The notes: a model not told the origin generated them from the letters alone. A DNA stretch of 34,432 bases from Elysia marginata (GCA_019649035.1 BMAT01007689.1:82662-117093), one strand, 5' to 3'; counted from the stretch's first letter, positions 21,901 to 31,384 are shown. Numbers and translations are program-made.

Positions 21901-22001
21901 GCCAGTGTACTCAGCACGGAGGTCGTGGGGCTCACGTCAGTGAGGGAATCGGACCTGTGAGGATTAGACAACGAAGTGATTAAATACATTATACAAGGCA
22001 T
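12712..22001 (-). CDS. CYP26: Cytochrome P450, CYP26-type (retinoic-acid hydroxylase-like), seven exons, complete
   Basis: Minus-strand exons, in order: 22001-21756, 20568-20315, 18210-17958, 17080-16732, 15808-15675, 15069-14947, 12933-12712. All joins keep frame and have GT/AG ends, giving 526 residues, a normal P450 length. There is a membrane anchor at about residues 27-47, LPLPRGSFGYPLVGET after it, I-helix AGLDTV at 329-334, K-helix EVLR at 390-393, PERW at 444-447, and the heme loop FGIGSRACLG at 467-476 with ligand Cys474. LPLPxG...GET, the weak C-helix motif and the NLP near the end match the CYP26 family, which clears all-trans retinoic acid at the ER membrane. The substrate is inferred. 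The start is tentative, because a good acceptor lies inside exon 1. The acceptor of the sixth exon (AAG before 15069) has a poor pyrimidine tract. Confidence 0.88.
13309..14386 (-). mobile_element. Tc1-like transposon, internally deleted, in the last P450 intron
   Basis: Terminal inverted repeats TACTGAcCGCCAAAAGAAAC(GCAACAT) at about 13310 and its reverse complement ending at about 14385 differ at one position over about 28 bases, with TATA/TATA flanks consistent with TA duplication. About 1.08 kb long, versus about 1.6 kb for an intact member. Same strand as the host gene, in the intron between exons 6 and 7. Confidence 0.9.
13620..14239 (-). pseudogene. Tc1-like transposase relic
   Basis: Begins at ATG 14239-14237 and reads through a helix-turn-helix DNA-binding part (MNVNRTTIFRLRQRL, DRPHSGRP). 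TGA occurs in frame near the start and again after WAQEHAA at about 13836. The first catalytic Asp (FSDESRF, codon 13804-13802) is present. After GGASLMM the sequence jumps to a C-terminal piece (YWKPKGGTQIISRSLS, stop 13622-13620). The second and third catalytic acids are missing, so it cannot encode active transposase. Confidence 0.88.
14947..15069 (-). CDS. CYP26: P450 exon 6: PERF-type segment
   Basis: Encodes DFQIPANWRVQYSVRGVHE to FLPERWLDPKLE, phase 0 on both sides, with donor GAG|GTGAAT. The start depends on an AAG acceptor with little pyrimidine tract. The join is about two residues shorter than typical CYP26, so the boundary is less certain than the others. Confidence 0.8.
15505..15540. 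repeat. Short (GATA)n-type repeat
   Basis: ATAGATAGATAGATA at 15522-15537 in the P450 intron between exons 5 and 6, with a degenerate start. Confidence 0.7.
15675..15808 (-). CDS. CYP26: P450 exon 5: K helix
   Basis: Acceptor TTTTCACCAG precedes 15808; donor GAG|GTAATA. Encodes YVQAINKEVLRFFPPVGGLL: the ExxR pair that holds the heme pocket, then the proline-rich turn. Confidence 0.9.
16000..16700. other. P450 intron between exons 4 and 5, no feature recognised
   Basis: Ordinary AT-rich intron sequence without a recognisable repeat or gene. Confidence 0.5.
16732..17080 (-). CDS. CYP26: P450 exon 4: helices G to I with oxygen-binding motif
   Basis: Acceptor TTTATTTCTAG precedes 17080; donor ATG|GTGATT; phase 0 in, phase 1 out. 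Carries the I-helix MIAGLDTVTSS, with the acid-Thr pair for oxygen activation, and a charged insertion (SLANGKDEGQDDVLDRSD) just before it. Confidence 0.9.
17640..17865. mobile_element. 226-bp element with 26-bp inverted ends (GTCTCGCGAC family), copy 1
   Basis: 17640-17665 starts GTCTCGCGAC and is the inverted counterpart of 17840-17865 with four mismatches. No coding capacity. A related copy lies at 28980-29212. It sits in the P450 intron between exons 3 and 4. Size, inverted ends and copy number fit a MITE; the superfamily is unknown. Confidence 0.65.
17958..18210 (-). CDS. CYP26: P450 exon 3: helices D to F
   Basis: Acceptor ATCTGCAG precedes 18210, completing an Arg codon split with exon 2; donor AAG|GTTAGC. 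Encodes LSDYLPIVQKCIRRHIVSW through LAIPGTAFYK. The join reads FTPVR|LSDYLP, so no coding sequence appears to be lost in the assembly gap. Confidence 0.88.
18852..19390. repeat. Direct repeat of about 75 bp flanking the assembly gap
   Basis: 18852-18926 and 19314-19390 align along their length (TTGTCTAT.TAAAA...ATAACGTC...TGACGTCATA.ACTTATTTGATT). Their spacing is about 460 bases with the gap between them, so the gap probably hides more of a tandem repeat. Confidence 0.75.
18929..19218. other. Assembly gap (290 N)
   Basis: Run of N in the P450 intron between exons 2 and 3. Exons on both sides join in frame. The true length is unknown. Confidence 1.
19560..20062. repeat. Decayed tandem array, about 30-40-bp unit, in P450 intron
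   Basis: The motif TGTAGAGACTCCGTAAA...TTTAATAACTT recurs in variant form at about 19633, 19661, 19744, 19803, 19882, 19935, 19975, 20015 and 20051. Units have drifted but keep order and approximate spacing. Confidence 0.65.
20315..20568 (-). CDS. CYP26: P450 exon 2: B and C helix region
   Basis: Acceptor TTGGTAG precedes 20568; donor AG|GTTTGG at 20314; ends after two codon bases. Encodes GMTQFVKNRRRKEG, KTHLLGSPMVTV and ISVVTGKEHASMKKSMKQAF. The usual WxxxR of helix C is absent, as in CYP26 proteins. Confidence 0.85.
20930..21800. repeat. Decayed tandem array, about 45-50-bp unit, reaching the end of P450 exon 1
   Basis: Units follow the pattern TGCTTTaCCTCtacAATAAAG followed by TgGATCGTCTCTCCAACC. 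Clear examples start near 21095, 21148, 21629, 21672 and 21748. The last unit spans the exon-1 donor and about 30 coding bases, so the array touches the exon. Divergence is high, so the exact unit count is uncertain. Confidence 0.55.
21756..22001 (-). CDS. CYP26: P450 exon 1: membrane anchor and proline-rich hinge
   Basis: Encodes 82 residues if ATG 22001-21999 is used. The hydrophobic segment STLACGLLTLFLSTVLW is followed by RRYYESC and LPLPRGSFGYPLVGETIHF. Donor GAG|GTAAAG at 21755, phase 0. TCTAATCCTCACAG|G at about 21968-21954 looks like a branch point plus acceptor. If it is used, this exon starts at 21954 and the true ATG lies in an unseen upstream exon. Confidence 0.75.
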
Positions 22002-22070
22002 GCCTTTTGATTAACGTAAGCTTTGAATGCAAGGCATGTTGGCTGATCAAATTCGCTCCTACTCGTAGGG

Positions 22071-22092
22071 CACGTGATTTCATTTTGAGTCA
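22071..22092. promoter_or_regulatory. E-box and AP-1-like sites upstream of the P450 start
   Basis: CACGTG at 22071-22076 and TGAGTCA at 22086-22092 lie 70-92 bases upstream of the presumed ATG. Both are short consensus matches and could be chance. I found no retinoic-acid response element here. Confidence 0.25.
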
Positions 22093-22196
22093 TGATGCCT
22101 GAAACAGTCAGGTAACCTTTACTTATTTATTTTTCCTTTGTAACTTACCATACACACTGAAAGTGAAACTCTCCTTTTGTTTCGCTGGCCGGCACA

Positions 22197-23130
22197 ATGG
22201 ATGAGGGATATTCTGCTGCAAACATTCATGCAAGAATGAAGACAGTTTATGATGAAATATGCATTTCAGAGTGTGGAGGTAGCAAATGGGTGAGAATTTT
22301 TAAAGGGAAGACCCCAGAGAGACTATTCTGCGCGATCGAAAGCTTTCGACTTCGAGTAGTCCCCTTTACGCTCCGCACACGGCTCATCGAGAGAAAGTTG
22401 ACTGCATGATTAGAGCAAATCGGAAATTGCAGGCATTTCGAAAGAGCGAGTGCACCATATCGTCACAACTGTACTAGGTTACCAAAAAGTCTCTGCCTGT
22501 TGAGTCCCACTGTAGAGATGAAATCGCAGAGAAAGGACATGTGTGCTCAACTCCTAGAGCGTTACAATGTAGATGGAGAAGCATTTCTGCAACGCATTCT
22601 GACTGGAGACGAGTCCTGGGTCCACCACTAAGATCCAGAATGTAAAGCCCAATTGATGGAGTATAGGCACAAAACTTCTCCAAGTTCAAGGAAGATCAAG
22701 ATTGGTCTTGTTCACCGTTTACTGAGACATGGAGCGAGTGGTCCACATGGGATTTCTAGAGCAATGTCAAACTGTGAACTCCAAGCGATATATTTCAACA
22801 CTACGAACTTTTACTGGACTCAGACATGTTCGACGTGATAAGGACGCAGTCCTGAAACACGACTATACGCGCCCGCACACCAGTCGCCAAACTCAGGACG
22901 CCTTGATGCAGCCGGAACTTATGACCCTAACCCACCCTGCATACAGACCCTATCCTCTCCCCTCTGACTATTATTTGTTTCCCCAACTGAAGAAGTACCT
23001 GAAGGACCATCATTATGACAATGATGAGGAAGTTATCGCAGATGTTTGCAGATGGTGTCGTGGACAGTCGTTTGAATTCCTCGCTGACGGCGTGCGCCAA
23101 CTAGTAAAACGTTTAAAAATAGAGTGCTAA
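22197..23130 (+). pseudogene. Mariner (DD34D) transposase relic
   Basis: The N-terminal part starts at ATG 22197 and is readable for about 60 residues; frameshifts follow. The first catalytic Asp is in GDESWVHH (22608-22610), just before TAA at 22629. The second is in HDYTRPHTS (22861-22863) and the third in LPSDYYLF (22966-22968). The last two are in one frame with exactly 34 residues between them, the mariner signature. The C-terminal part ends DGVRQLVKRLKIEC. Several frame breaks make it dead. It lies about 200 bases upstream of the P450 ATG on the opposite strand. Terminal repeats were not found. Confidence 0.9.
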
Positions 23131-23309
23131 GTATGTAGCTGAGATATTGAGCTTTCGTTTGACGTATTGTTTTTGTATATTCTGTGAAAAACTAAAAAGT
23201 TATGATTAAACGGAACTTAATTGGTTCGCTTGCTGCCGCTGATTGAGAGTTTACCCAGAAGATCGCACTGCCGTAACAAACGAAACGCTGTATCTGTCAT
23301 ATGGTTTTC

Positions 23310-23448
23310 AGTGCAGATACTGTTTTAGGTTGGTCCCGGGCAGCATAGGCTGAAGACCCACAATTTCTCTAGCGCCGATCTCTATAGGCATTATTGTAGC
23401 CTTGTAGCAACCTTTTTCTAACTCATCGGCCAAATCTAAGTATTTTTT

Positions 23449-23450
<2 letters not shown>
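23310..23450 (-). pseudogene. Possible LINE open-frame fragment
   Basis: On the minus strand, KKYLDLADELEKG...ATIMPIEIGA resembles the short region after the reverse transcriptase in some non-LTR elements. A (TA)n run interrupts it upstream. Too short to be sure. Confidence 0.35.

Positions 23451-23487
<37 letters not shown>
23451..23487. repeat. (TA)n microsatellite
   Basis: An almost uninterrupted TA run of about 35 bases. Confidence 0.95.
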
Positions 23488-23520
23488 AGATTTGGTTCTG
23501 TTCCATTTTTCTTTCATATA

Positions 23521-24840
23521 AAACCGTTAGTGCCAACATGATGAACTGTTGTGTTGAAAACTTGAAGGTTAATGGATCATATTGTCTGGCTATAGTGCGG
23601 TTCTTCTGGTGGCATCGGGTTGTTTATCCCGTTTTGTGAGATCTGCTGCTACTACACATTCTTCGCATCCATCCAGCAGAACTTTACTTTGGGTACTAGT
23701 TGTGGTCGACGTCCCATTACATTTCTAGGCGTCGCCATCTCTTGTAGATATTGTAAAGCTTGTCGAAGAAGGCTTGATGTGCTCTTTAGCTGTGCTTATG
23801 ACAGGAACGAGATATGAAGCTCTCCAGGTATATGGCCTTTATGAGAGCGCTACTTTGCAAAAGCTCACAACATGTTTTGTAGTTGGTCTACAATGATATT
23901 GTAACTGTAAGCATGTAGTATCATCCATCTTGCCTCAGCGTACCAGATTTGCATTTGACGGCAAAAATCCTTACATTTTACTGATGAGGAAGTTTTATAA
24001 TTAAAGCGCCATTTACTCGAATCCTTCTAAAGTTAGGGATGTGTGGCTTTCAGAATCCCAGTTGGTTTATTGTTCTTGCTGAGGTTCCTTAACTATATTT
24101 TGGACTCTTTTGAAATTCTTCTTTTGTCTAAGCCAACCTATGATAAAGTCTTTTTTCTTTTTGTCCTCTGTCTTTGATCGCCATTTGGTTGTGGATGACC
24201 CCAGCTATTTGAGGTCAGTGTGAATTTGGTCAATTACCTCTTTCATCTTAGGGCATTCTTTTGCTTCTTCTGAGGCTTCCGCTGTTTCTACCGGTCTTGG
24301 TGGATGACTGGAAAGTTTTCACCACTGTGCCATTAGAGTTATCAAACATAGTGACCAATATGGCTTAAGGGCACTTATGCTCCTTAAGAGTAGATTTCAT
24401 TGCGAGATTTAACTTTACGCTGCGATTGTACAATGCAACATTTGAAAGACCTGGTGGAACCCCCAATCATTTTCATTGTGAATTTGTTGATTTAAGCTTC
24501 CATTTATCCTACTGTAAAACAGCAGATGTCATAGACAGAAGTTTAGGTGTGAGCATGAACTGGAAGCAAAACAGCTTGAATTTTAACTGAAGTCCTTACA
24601 TGTTAATGGCTAGTTGCAGTAAGTCTTCAGACATGGCAAGTGTATCGAAGTTAGAGATTGTTTTACTTTTAGTCTTGTTCCTAAGTCATACTATGTACAG
24701 TGTAGGCCTAGATAAATGCTTTCTGAGTGCAATGTGATAAATCGTAGATAAAACTTATGGTTTTCACATTAGCTAACTCATTAAAATCTAGATTGATCGC
24801 CTATTGTTAATTGTGTAGGTCTAGGCTTCTAGATTCTTCT
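23521..24840. other. No gene recognised, possible retroelement debris
   Basis: GC content is a little higher than in the flanks and stops are frequent in every frame. No protein family was recognised. Confidence 0.4.
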
Positions 24841-24849
24841 GGACATTCC

Positions 24850-25240
24850 CGCTATGTTTGATGACGTAGGAGGGGTTTCGGGTGACTTATTTCAACTTGG
24901 CTTGTGATTGGCTGTCGCTGCCGTATTAGGGCCACACCTTTCCCTCCTTTCTTGTATTGGGTAGAAAGTTCGAGTGAAACTGAAAGCCAGACTATGTGTT
25001 TTAGAAGTCTGTTTGGCCTATAAATAGAGCTCGCGTGGTTGATTAAATAAAAGGAGGATAGAATACTGGATGAAGAGAGAGTAAGTAGTTTTGTGCAAAA
25101 TCTACGATTGGTTTATGCTGGACATTGGCAATTCCACTGTTATTATTTCCGACTGCAGCTGTCAGATGTAAATGCTGTTTCGTGTTGATTTCTTCGTTTT
25201 GAGTTGAATAAACTTATTTTCTACGTTCTTCACACGACTT
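24850..25240 (+). promoter_or_regulatory. Promoter-like block, possible solo LTR
   Basis: An inverted CCAAT box (GATTGG, 24906-24911), a strong TATA box (TATAAATA, 25019-25026) and AATAAA (25207-25212) are spaced like U3-R-U5 of an LTR. It ends near ACGTTCTTCACA. No second LTR, primer-binding site or gag-pol frame was found. It could also be an ordinary Pol II promoter. Confidence 0.35.
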
Positions 25241-25299
25241 TTCACGTTTTCAAGATTTTAAAAGAACTCACGGGTCTCGTATCAGGAATTTTTTTCGTT

Positions 25300-26560
25300 T
25301 ACTCACTTTTAACTTATTATTTCTAGTATTTGTGACAGCAAGTTTATATTCAGTGTCGTGTTCGCGATCAACGAGTTCAGCTCCAGGACTACCGCTACTG
25401 TGCATCTAGATCTTGCCACTGCTTCTCTGCAGTTGTTGCTGGGAAATCGATCCTTTCATACTCAGCTTGGATGAGCTGTCGGAGTTCTTCGCCTTGGTCC
25501 TCAGCTTAGGTTTTCTCAGCACTGTGGTTTTCAACCTGGCTTTGTTTTTTTGACATATTATCTGATAGAAGTGAGCGCAGTTGATGAAAAAAATGTATTT
25601 AGACGTCTTGTTTTAGTCTTGTGAATTTTTATTTATTTTTCAGATGCATCTTTTTCCGCATATACATGAACAGTCCAATTCTAAACCAGCATTCCGTTTC
25701 CTTAACCTCATAGTCCTTTGGGTGGGTCCGGAAGAAATTGAGTTATCGCCGATTGGTCCACTATTCTCTCCCCCTTTTCGGCAGATCTTGAGAGTATAAC
25801 TCTTGCGCAGGTTTCGTAGCAATGAAAGAGAAGCTAAAGGGTTCTCCGATTTCTCGCTGGGCTTCGTATCTTGTCTTCTTCAATGACACCTGTCTCTCCA
25901 GGAGTCCTTCGGTCTTTCCCGAACGTACTCCCACCTGTTGCCGGAAATCAATGTACACTGCAATCCAAGTCCGGGCAGTAAGATACTCATCGGAACATAG
26001 ATAACAAGAAGTCTTCAGACAAGAAACCCCTTTATGGAAAGTGCTTCGGCCCTTTAACGTTGCTCTTTAACTGAGTCGGGCCAATATCGGCCATAATTCC
26101 CAAACGCCTCCAAATCACCTTTTAGATTCTAAATTGATTAATTTTGTTCTGCCGAAAAAAAAATTGAAGTTAACCTAAATTTTAACCTCATGTTTGCATC
26201 ACTCTTTACCAAGCAATAAAACAGAACTTGTTTGTGAATCGGGTTTGACCTCGCACTAGCGGGCCCTAAATTAAACTTTGTACTTAACACATTATCCATG
26301 CAGACGCTTGAGATTTATCAGCATCATGTCTCTTTCACTGTTTCAGCCGATCTAGATAAGATCTTTTGATGGAAACTGAGGGATGATTACCCGCTGAATT
26401 GCATTGATTGTCATGTGTTTCTGTGGCACTGATAAACACATGCGCGTGATAAGCAAGGTCTATGTACTTGGAGGTTAAATAGCTTACCCTTTCTCCAGTG
26501 CCTAAGCAAATTACAAAAAGAAACACCATATTGACACTTAGTCAAGTTAGAGGAGCCTAA
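25300..26560. other. No gene supported
   Basis: Contains moderately long minus-strand frames (for example 25958-25761 and a readable ELRQLIQAEYERIDFPATTA stretch near 25480), which may be old element sequence. No family was recognised and no splice model could be built. Confidence 0.4.
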
Positions 26561-26569
26561 ATGTCTTAA

Positions 26570-26715
26570 TACAGTTTTTCCGTTTATGCAGATGATACAC
26601 TTGTGGTTTCTGAGACTGGGAACAAAATATAAGATTAACTAAGAAGGTGGGCGGCAGGTTTAGAGTTGGTTATAAATTTATACACTTCTACAGTTCTATG
26701 TTGCTGCCGGGCTTC
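26570..26715 (+). pseudogene. Reverse transcriptase fragment (YADD)
   Basis: 26582 onward reads VYADDTLVVSETG, the catalytic YxDD motif and following strand of a retroelement reverse transcriptase, then stops. After a frame shift, RRWAAGLELVINLYTSTV fits the segment after YADD in non-LTR elements. Only about 45 codons survive. Confidence 0.55.
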
Positions 26716-26984
26716 TTGGTTAACTTAAAGCTTGTTTCCCTACTTTTTTTGTCTCTTTAAAACGTGTTTTGAAATTACCCGCTTTAACCAAAATGTTAAT
26801 AAAAATAGTCGTAGGCATAATTATAAGAGCGCTATCAAAATCTTTGTAGATGCGTTTGCTGGCATGCGTTAGTCGTGTTACGCTTCCTCTTACAAAACAT
26901 TCTGACAATATCTTCCTCTGCTCAGTGCTCTGTAGCCAAAAATTTAATTTAAAATGTAAAGAGCCTTTAAAAGTACTATACATT

Positions 26985-27048
26985 GATCTGCCAAAGCAGG
27001 ACTCGAAACCCTGGTCCAAAAGGCAAGTGCCCTACTATCAGACTTAGA
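26985..27048 (-). repeat. tRNA-like sequence, probable SINE head or tRNA pseudogene
   Basis: On the minus strand, AGTAGGGCACTTGCC resembles a D arm and CAGGG-TTTCGAG-TCCTG forms a T arm with a 7-base loop. The acceptor ends do not pair, so a functional tRNA is unlikely. Confidence 0.45.
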
Positions 27049-27059
27049 GCAAAGCGCGA

Positions 27060-28970
27060 CAAAAAGATGTCTCTAAAAATTTTGGGACTACGAATTATAC
27101 AAAGAGCTTTGACTTCTTCAAAAAATCTTTAACGATCCCTAACAATCAATCCAAGAGAAAAGCATTGTGATATGATTTGAGGAATAAATCAACTGAAATG
27201 AGTGTGATTGAGCTAGTTAGGCCCAGCGACTTACCCCAACTTGAACAGTTCAAGAGACTGTTGAACCAGGGAAGATTTAAGAATTACATCCATGTCAGTT
27301 TGGCACTGCTGATCCCTGTCTGCTCGCAAAACTAAACACAGAGAAGAGAGTACAGGCAGGTCTATGCCTGGCTTGAAAATCTATTCTTAGTTAGAGAAAA
27401 TAACCTTTGCCCTTCAAATTTTTAACACTTCAGTGGGGGCAGAGTGAGTTGAATCTTGCATTTGTTGCAAATGAACAGCTACTGGTGCGGGGCAGCCTGA
27501 ATAGCAGGTAGTATAGAGCAGACCTGCTTTACAATGTCATTGACTTAGTGGAGCAGACTGATAACGTCCTGGCCTAGAGTCTAGGTCAAAAGTTATTTTT
27601 TATTTATTTTCATCTGAGACGAGGTGTAGATAATAGTATTGTAGCTTCAACAGTGCCAACTATGGTGCTGATATCGACTTATCGAGTGCTTTTAGTTTTA
27701 GTTGATTTGGCCGTGACCTACGATGTCAGTTTTGTCTACGTATGGGTCTATGTATTTGTAAGCCACAGCGAGAAGGTCATCTGTAAAAGTTCGTGACAAA
27801 GCAACCGAAATCAGGATAGTAAAGAGATGTTTCAAAGGTGGTTTTTGACAGTTGGGCGTACTGGAAAATTGCTTTTTGCAGCCACACACTGTCAGCATTT
27901 GAATGGACAGAAGCGAATGAAACTTTACCCCTGTACGACTTAAGGATAATATTCATGCCGAAATTGAAATTACCCTAGAAATAAAGCCAGGCAAGTCGGC
28001 CCTGGCGTGGATTAGAGAAAGCAGATGCGTATGTTTCTGTTTTCGTTAGATCCTCTGCGGAAATTCTTTGTTTTTTTCCCCAGATTTTCGACAACACTTT
28101 GCTGTATCTGCTTAGCTTGTCCTTTTGCTGCTACTGCATTTATCATTTTTGTTTTTACACGATCTACACTATTCTCGGCTGCTGACATAAAACTTATTAG
28201 AATAACGCTCTTTACAGCCAATAAGCTGGCGAATATTATCATTTAAATTTCAATGTTGCCCGTTATAACGTCCTTCCTAATTTTTCTTTTCTAAAAAGCA
28301 TAATGAAATTTTTGTAGAAAAAGACTTGGTTATATGAAAAACATGTCCTTCCAAACAGAATGCTAAGCACGGCAACAAAGTGTTGTCCATAATATGAAAA
28401 ACTCGTGTCTTGTAATGACATATATATTATTATTTTAGCCTTTACTTCGTAAACAATGTTGTATATAAGGAAACAACCTTGAATGAAAGGTTTTTATTCC
28501 TATTGTCAATTAAATGTCCGGCATCTCCAGACTGCATTGATGTTGAATGAATATTATTTTGACACAGCACAGGGAATCTCCATTCATACCTAGAGTGTTT
28601 TGTAGTATTATAAAAAGGTGTATTATTTATATTTTTAACTTTTTGACTGGTACCTAAACACACTTACTTTGGTTTTAAATAGGATAAAACACGATAACAT
28701 GTCTCTATAATTGTTAACTACTTGCTTCAACGGAACTTTTTCTTTTAAAATATCAGTGGGGCGAGATGTTGTCACGCTTTAAATCAATGACGAGTGATAA
28801 TCAAAGAAAGCCATTCGAGAAAACCTAGGAAAACGTAGAGAAGTAAGTAGAGACAATATATTTTCTTGTAATTGTATACAAGCTTACAAATACAACTTAA
28901 AAGTTTCAACGCATAAACATTTGATTGGTTACGGTACACTTTTTCTGTGTCATTTGTGTACGTTTTACAT
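27060..28970. other. No gene supported
   Basis: AT-rich, with small frames only. A 76-codon minus-strand frame at 28242-28012 starts with a hydrophobic stretch but has no supporting gene structure. Confidence 0.45.
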
Positions 28971-28979
28971 TAATCATAA

Positions 28980-29212
28980 TGTCTCGCAACTTTTTCAAAA
29001 CAGTCGCATGTTGCAATTTTCACTTTATAAAGCGTTGAATATTTCAACGATTTATTCTTATAAATTTTAAAACGTTGAAACATGTATGAAATTTTCAAAG
29101 TAATAAGATTAAGAAGCTCATTCGGATTAAACTAGGTAAAAGAGGATTGTTTCTACTTTCCAAAAAATTCCGACATCCGATCTTTTTTTATATTGAACGG
29201 TCGCGAGACAAA
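28980..29212. mobile_element. GTCTCGCGAC-family element, copy 2
   Basis: Starts GTCTCGCAAC and ends GGTCGCGAGAC. Its size matches the copy at 17640-17865, and it shares interior landmarks (TGTTGC...TTCAC, AAATTCCGAC.TCCGA) in the same order. Divergence is substantial. Confidence 0.55.
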
Positions 29213-29994
29213 TCTTTAGAAGTGTTAAAACGCTTAAACAATGTTCATCATCAAAAGGAAGAAACGTGTTAACCCATGCGGTGAGTATAGTAAATTGAAA
29301 AAAAATAATAATAAAAGGGTTTTTGGGGTTACGCTAAAATTACTATAAACAGACCTAACCCCTCGTCAAAAATTCATGAAGTATGATCAATGAAAGCTTT
29401 GTAGCACCGGGCGCATGTTTTCAGTTTGATTTCGTCAGAACGTGTAAAAAATTAACTACTTTTTTCGTAGACTTGTAAGAGAGACAATGAAGTATATATC
29501 TTGATACAATATTGTTGAAATAATATAGAAGCATTATTTCCCCTTCTATTGTTAAGAAGAAAAAACTTAGTTATAATAGAGTAAATTCAAGATTTTCGGC
29601 CATTGTGGTAAATCAGGCCCAAGTGGGGTTGTTGAGTTTTGAAGTGGGTAAGGTCTTAATTTGAGACTATCGAATTTCTACACTCGAAATATTTCAGTTA
29701 ATTTTCAAAGCTTATTGTTATATTATATTTATAAATAGGTTTGACATACATGTAGAGCATTTTTGTTTTTCAAAGGCTACGCCTACCGCTCAATCTATCA
29801 TCAACGACTTGTCTTGGTTGCCGCACTGATGTAATTAATTATAATCAAATATAAGGAGTTATAAGGAGTTTTTATAGGGAGTTTTTCCAAACGCTTTTGA
29901 CCTTTCAGGCTTGATTACCATCAAAATCACATTTCCTTGTCAAAAAGTTTAATCCCTGCAAATAGAATAGAATGCCAATATCTTTAGAAGATGC

Positions 29995-30480
29995 TCAATG
30001 TGCATTACATGGAGGCATCATAATTGAAATTCCAAAGTACAGCGTCCACCTATCTCGAAAGATGTTGTCACAGCGCCAGTGTTTAGGAGTGGCATTTTCT
30101 GGAGTGGCTGAGGAGCCCCATCTGAGACTAGAGTGGCAGTCAGGCACACAAACAGCTGTTACAAACAAAGGAAGGTTGATACTGCACGAGGACTGTCCTT
30201 GCTTTACCTTTTCTCTGTTCTCTTTTGTCAGCAATCTGGGCATTTCTGGCAGCTCTGTCTTACTCATTCCATCGCTGACAGTGACTCTCTATAGTTATTG
30301 ACACAGCATTCCCAGGTATTGGTGTCAATGCCGGCTGCCTTCATGTCCCCCATTCAGACATCCTTGAATTAGTCTGGGAAGGAAACCCCCTGACACCTTC
30401 CCATATGCATACAGCATGTCCTTTGAGATACGCCCATCGCTCATGCCCCGTACGTGGCCTAGTCACTTAAGATGTTTTCA
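29995..30480 (-). pseudogene. LINE 3' coding end, dead
   Basis: Read from 30480 downward on the minus strand, in more than one frame: GHVRGMSDGRISKDMLY, the segments MKAAGIDTNTWE and LPEMPRLLTKENREKVKQG, then CVPDCHSSLR. This matches the layout of many non-LTR elements after the reverse transcriptase: a WLGHVRRM-type block, KALGID block, coiled part and C-terminal Cys/His motif. Frameshifts show it is inactive. Confidence 0.75.
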
Positions 30481-30512
30481 ACTGAGAAATGCAAACAGGC
30501 TTGGGATGCCAG

Positions 30513-30724
30513 CTCACCAGAGACATCTTCTGTTGGCGAGGTAAATTATTAAAATAACTTTTGTGCTAAATCTAAGCCTAAAAACTCACCAGTGTACAAG
30601 GGGAACTACTCTAAACGAATTTTTAAAATCCATGGAAGAGTCCCATAGCAAGAGTCGAAAGCCAGCTGAAAGCATGTCGCTGATTGGCTGGAGCAAACCT
30701 CAATATTCTGTACGCATGTCGTAT
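30513..30724 (+). repeat. Dispersed direct repeat, copy 1
   Basis: Begins CTCACCAG and continues through CTTCTGTTGGCGAGGTA, CTACTCTAAACGAATTTTTA, AGTCCCATAGCAAGAGTCGA and CTGATTGGCTGGAG to ATTCTGTAC. Closely similar to 31897-32107 in the same orientation. Family unknown. Confidence 0.85.
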
Positions 30725-30779
30725 TGAAAATTATTTTGGAGACATGCCGTTTTGCTAGCGTAGTCGAGTTCTACTAAAT

Positions 30780-31300
30780 TCGATAAGAATGTGATCATAT
30801 TTGCCATACCATTATGTCCTTGTAAATTATCAAACCATTGATAGACTTGGTTTTTATAATATAATATAACATGAGGAGTAAAATTTGTACACCGGCAGCA
30901 CGGAGATTACAAGCTTAATCAGAAAAAATAATCAAAAATTTTGCGTCACAAAAACTTGTTTCACTAGCTCGTACAATTTAAAATTTTAGAATATGTTTTT
31001 GAGAGTAATGACTACCTGATCCAGAAAAGAGAAGTTTTAATAGTAATCATTTTAAAGTTATATTAATACGATAAACAAGATAAATTTTAATTCTGTGTAG
31101 CAAACAAAGTCATCAGTGATCCTAATTTTGCTAAGGGGCTCATAGTCATACATGAAGTCAGGACGCCTATGATTTTAGAAAAAAAACCTAACAAATTGCC
31201 CGCGATTTCGCGCACTTCAGCAAAGACAATGGAACTGGTTAAGTAATGAATCTAAGAATGGGTTAACCTCTAATTTAAAAATTCCGGCCTTTTTTTTTAT
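30780..31300. other. No feature recognised between direct repeats
   Basis: AT-rich sequence without coding potential. Confidence 0.5.
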
Positions 31301-31384
31301 TCCCACACTGTGGTAGTACATCGAGTCTATCGTCTTCTTTCCGCAGGCTTACCTTCTAAGCGTCTAATATTCTGTCTTTCAGTT

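Noticed and set aside
25761..25958. Minus-strand charged frame (65 residues)
   Set aside because: Reads plausibly but is short, has no family match I recognise, and the overlapping plus-strand frame is about as long.
28012..28242. Small secreted-type protein on the minus strand (76 residues)
   Set aside because: A hydrophobic start alone is weak; there is no promoter, splice structure or recognisable family.
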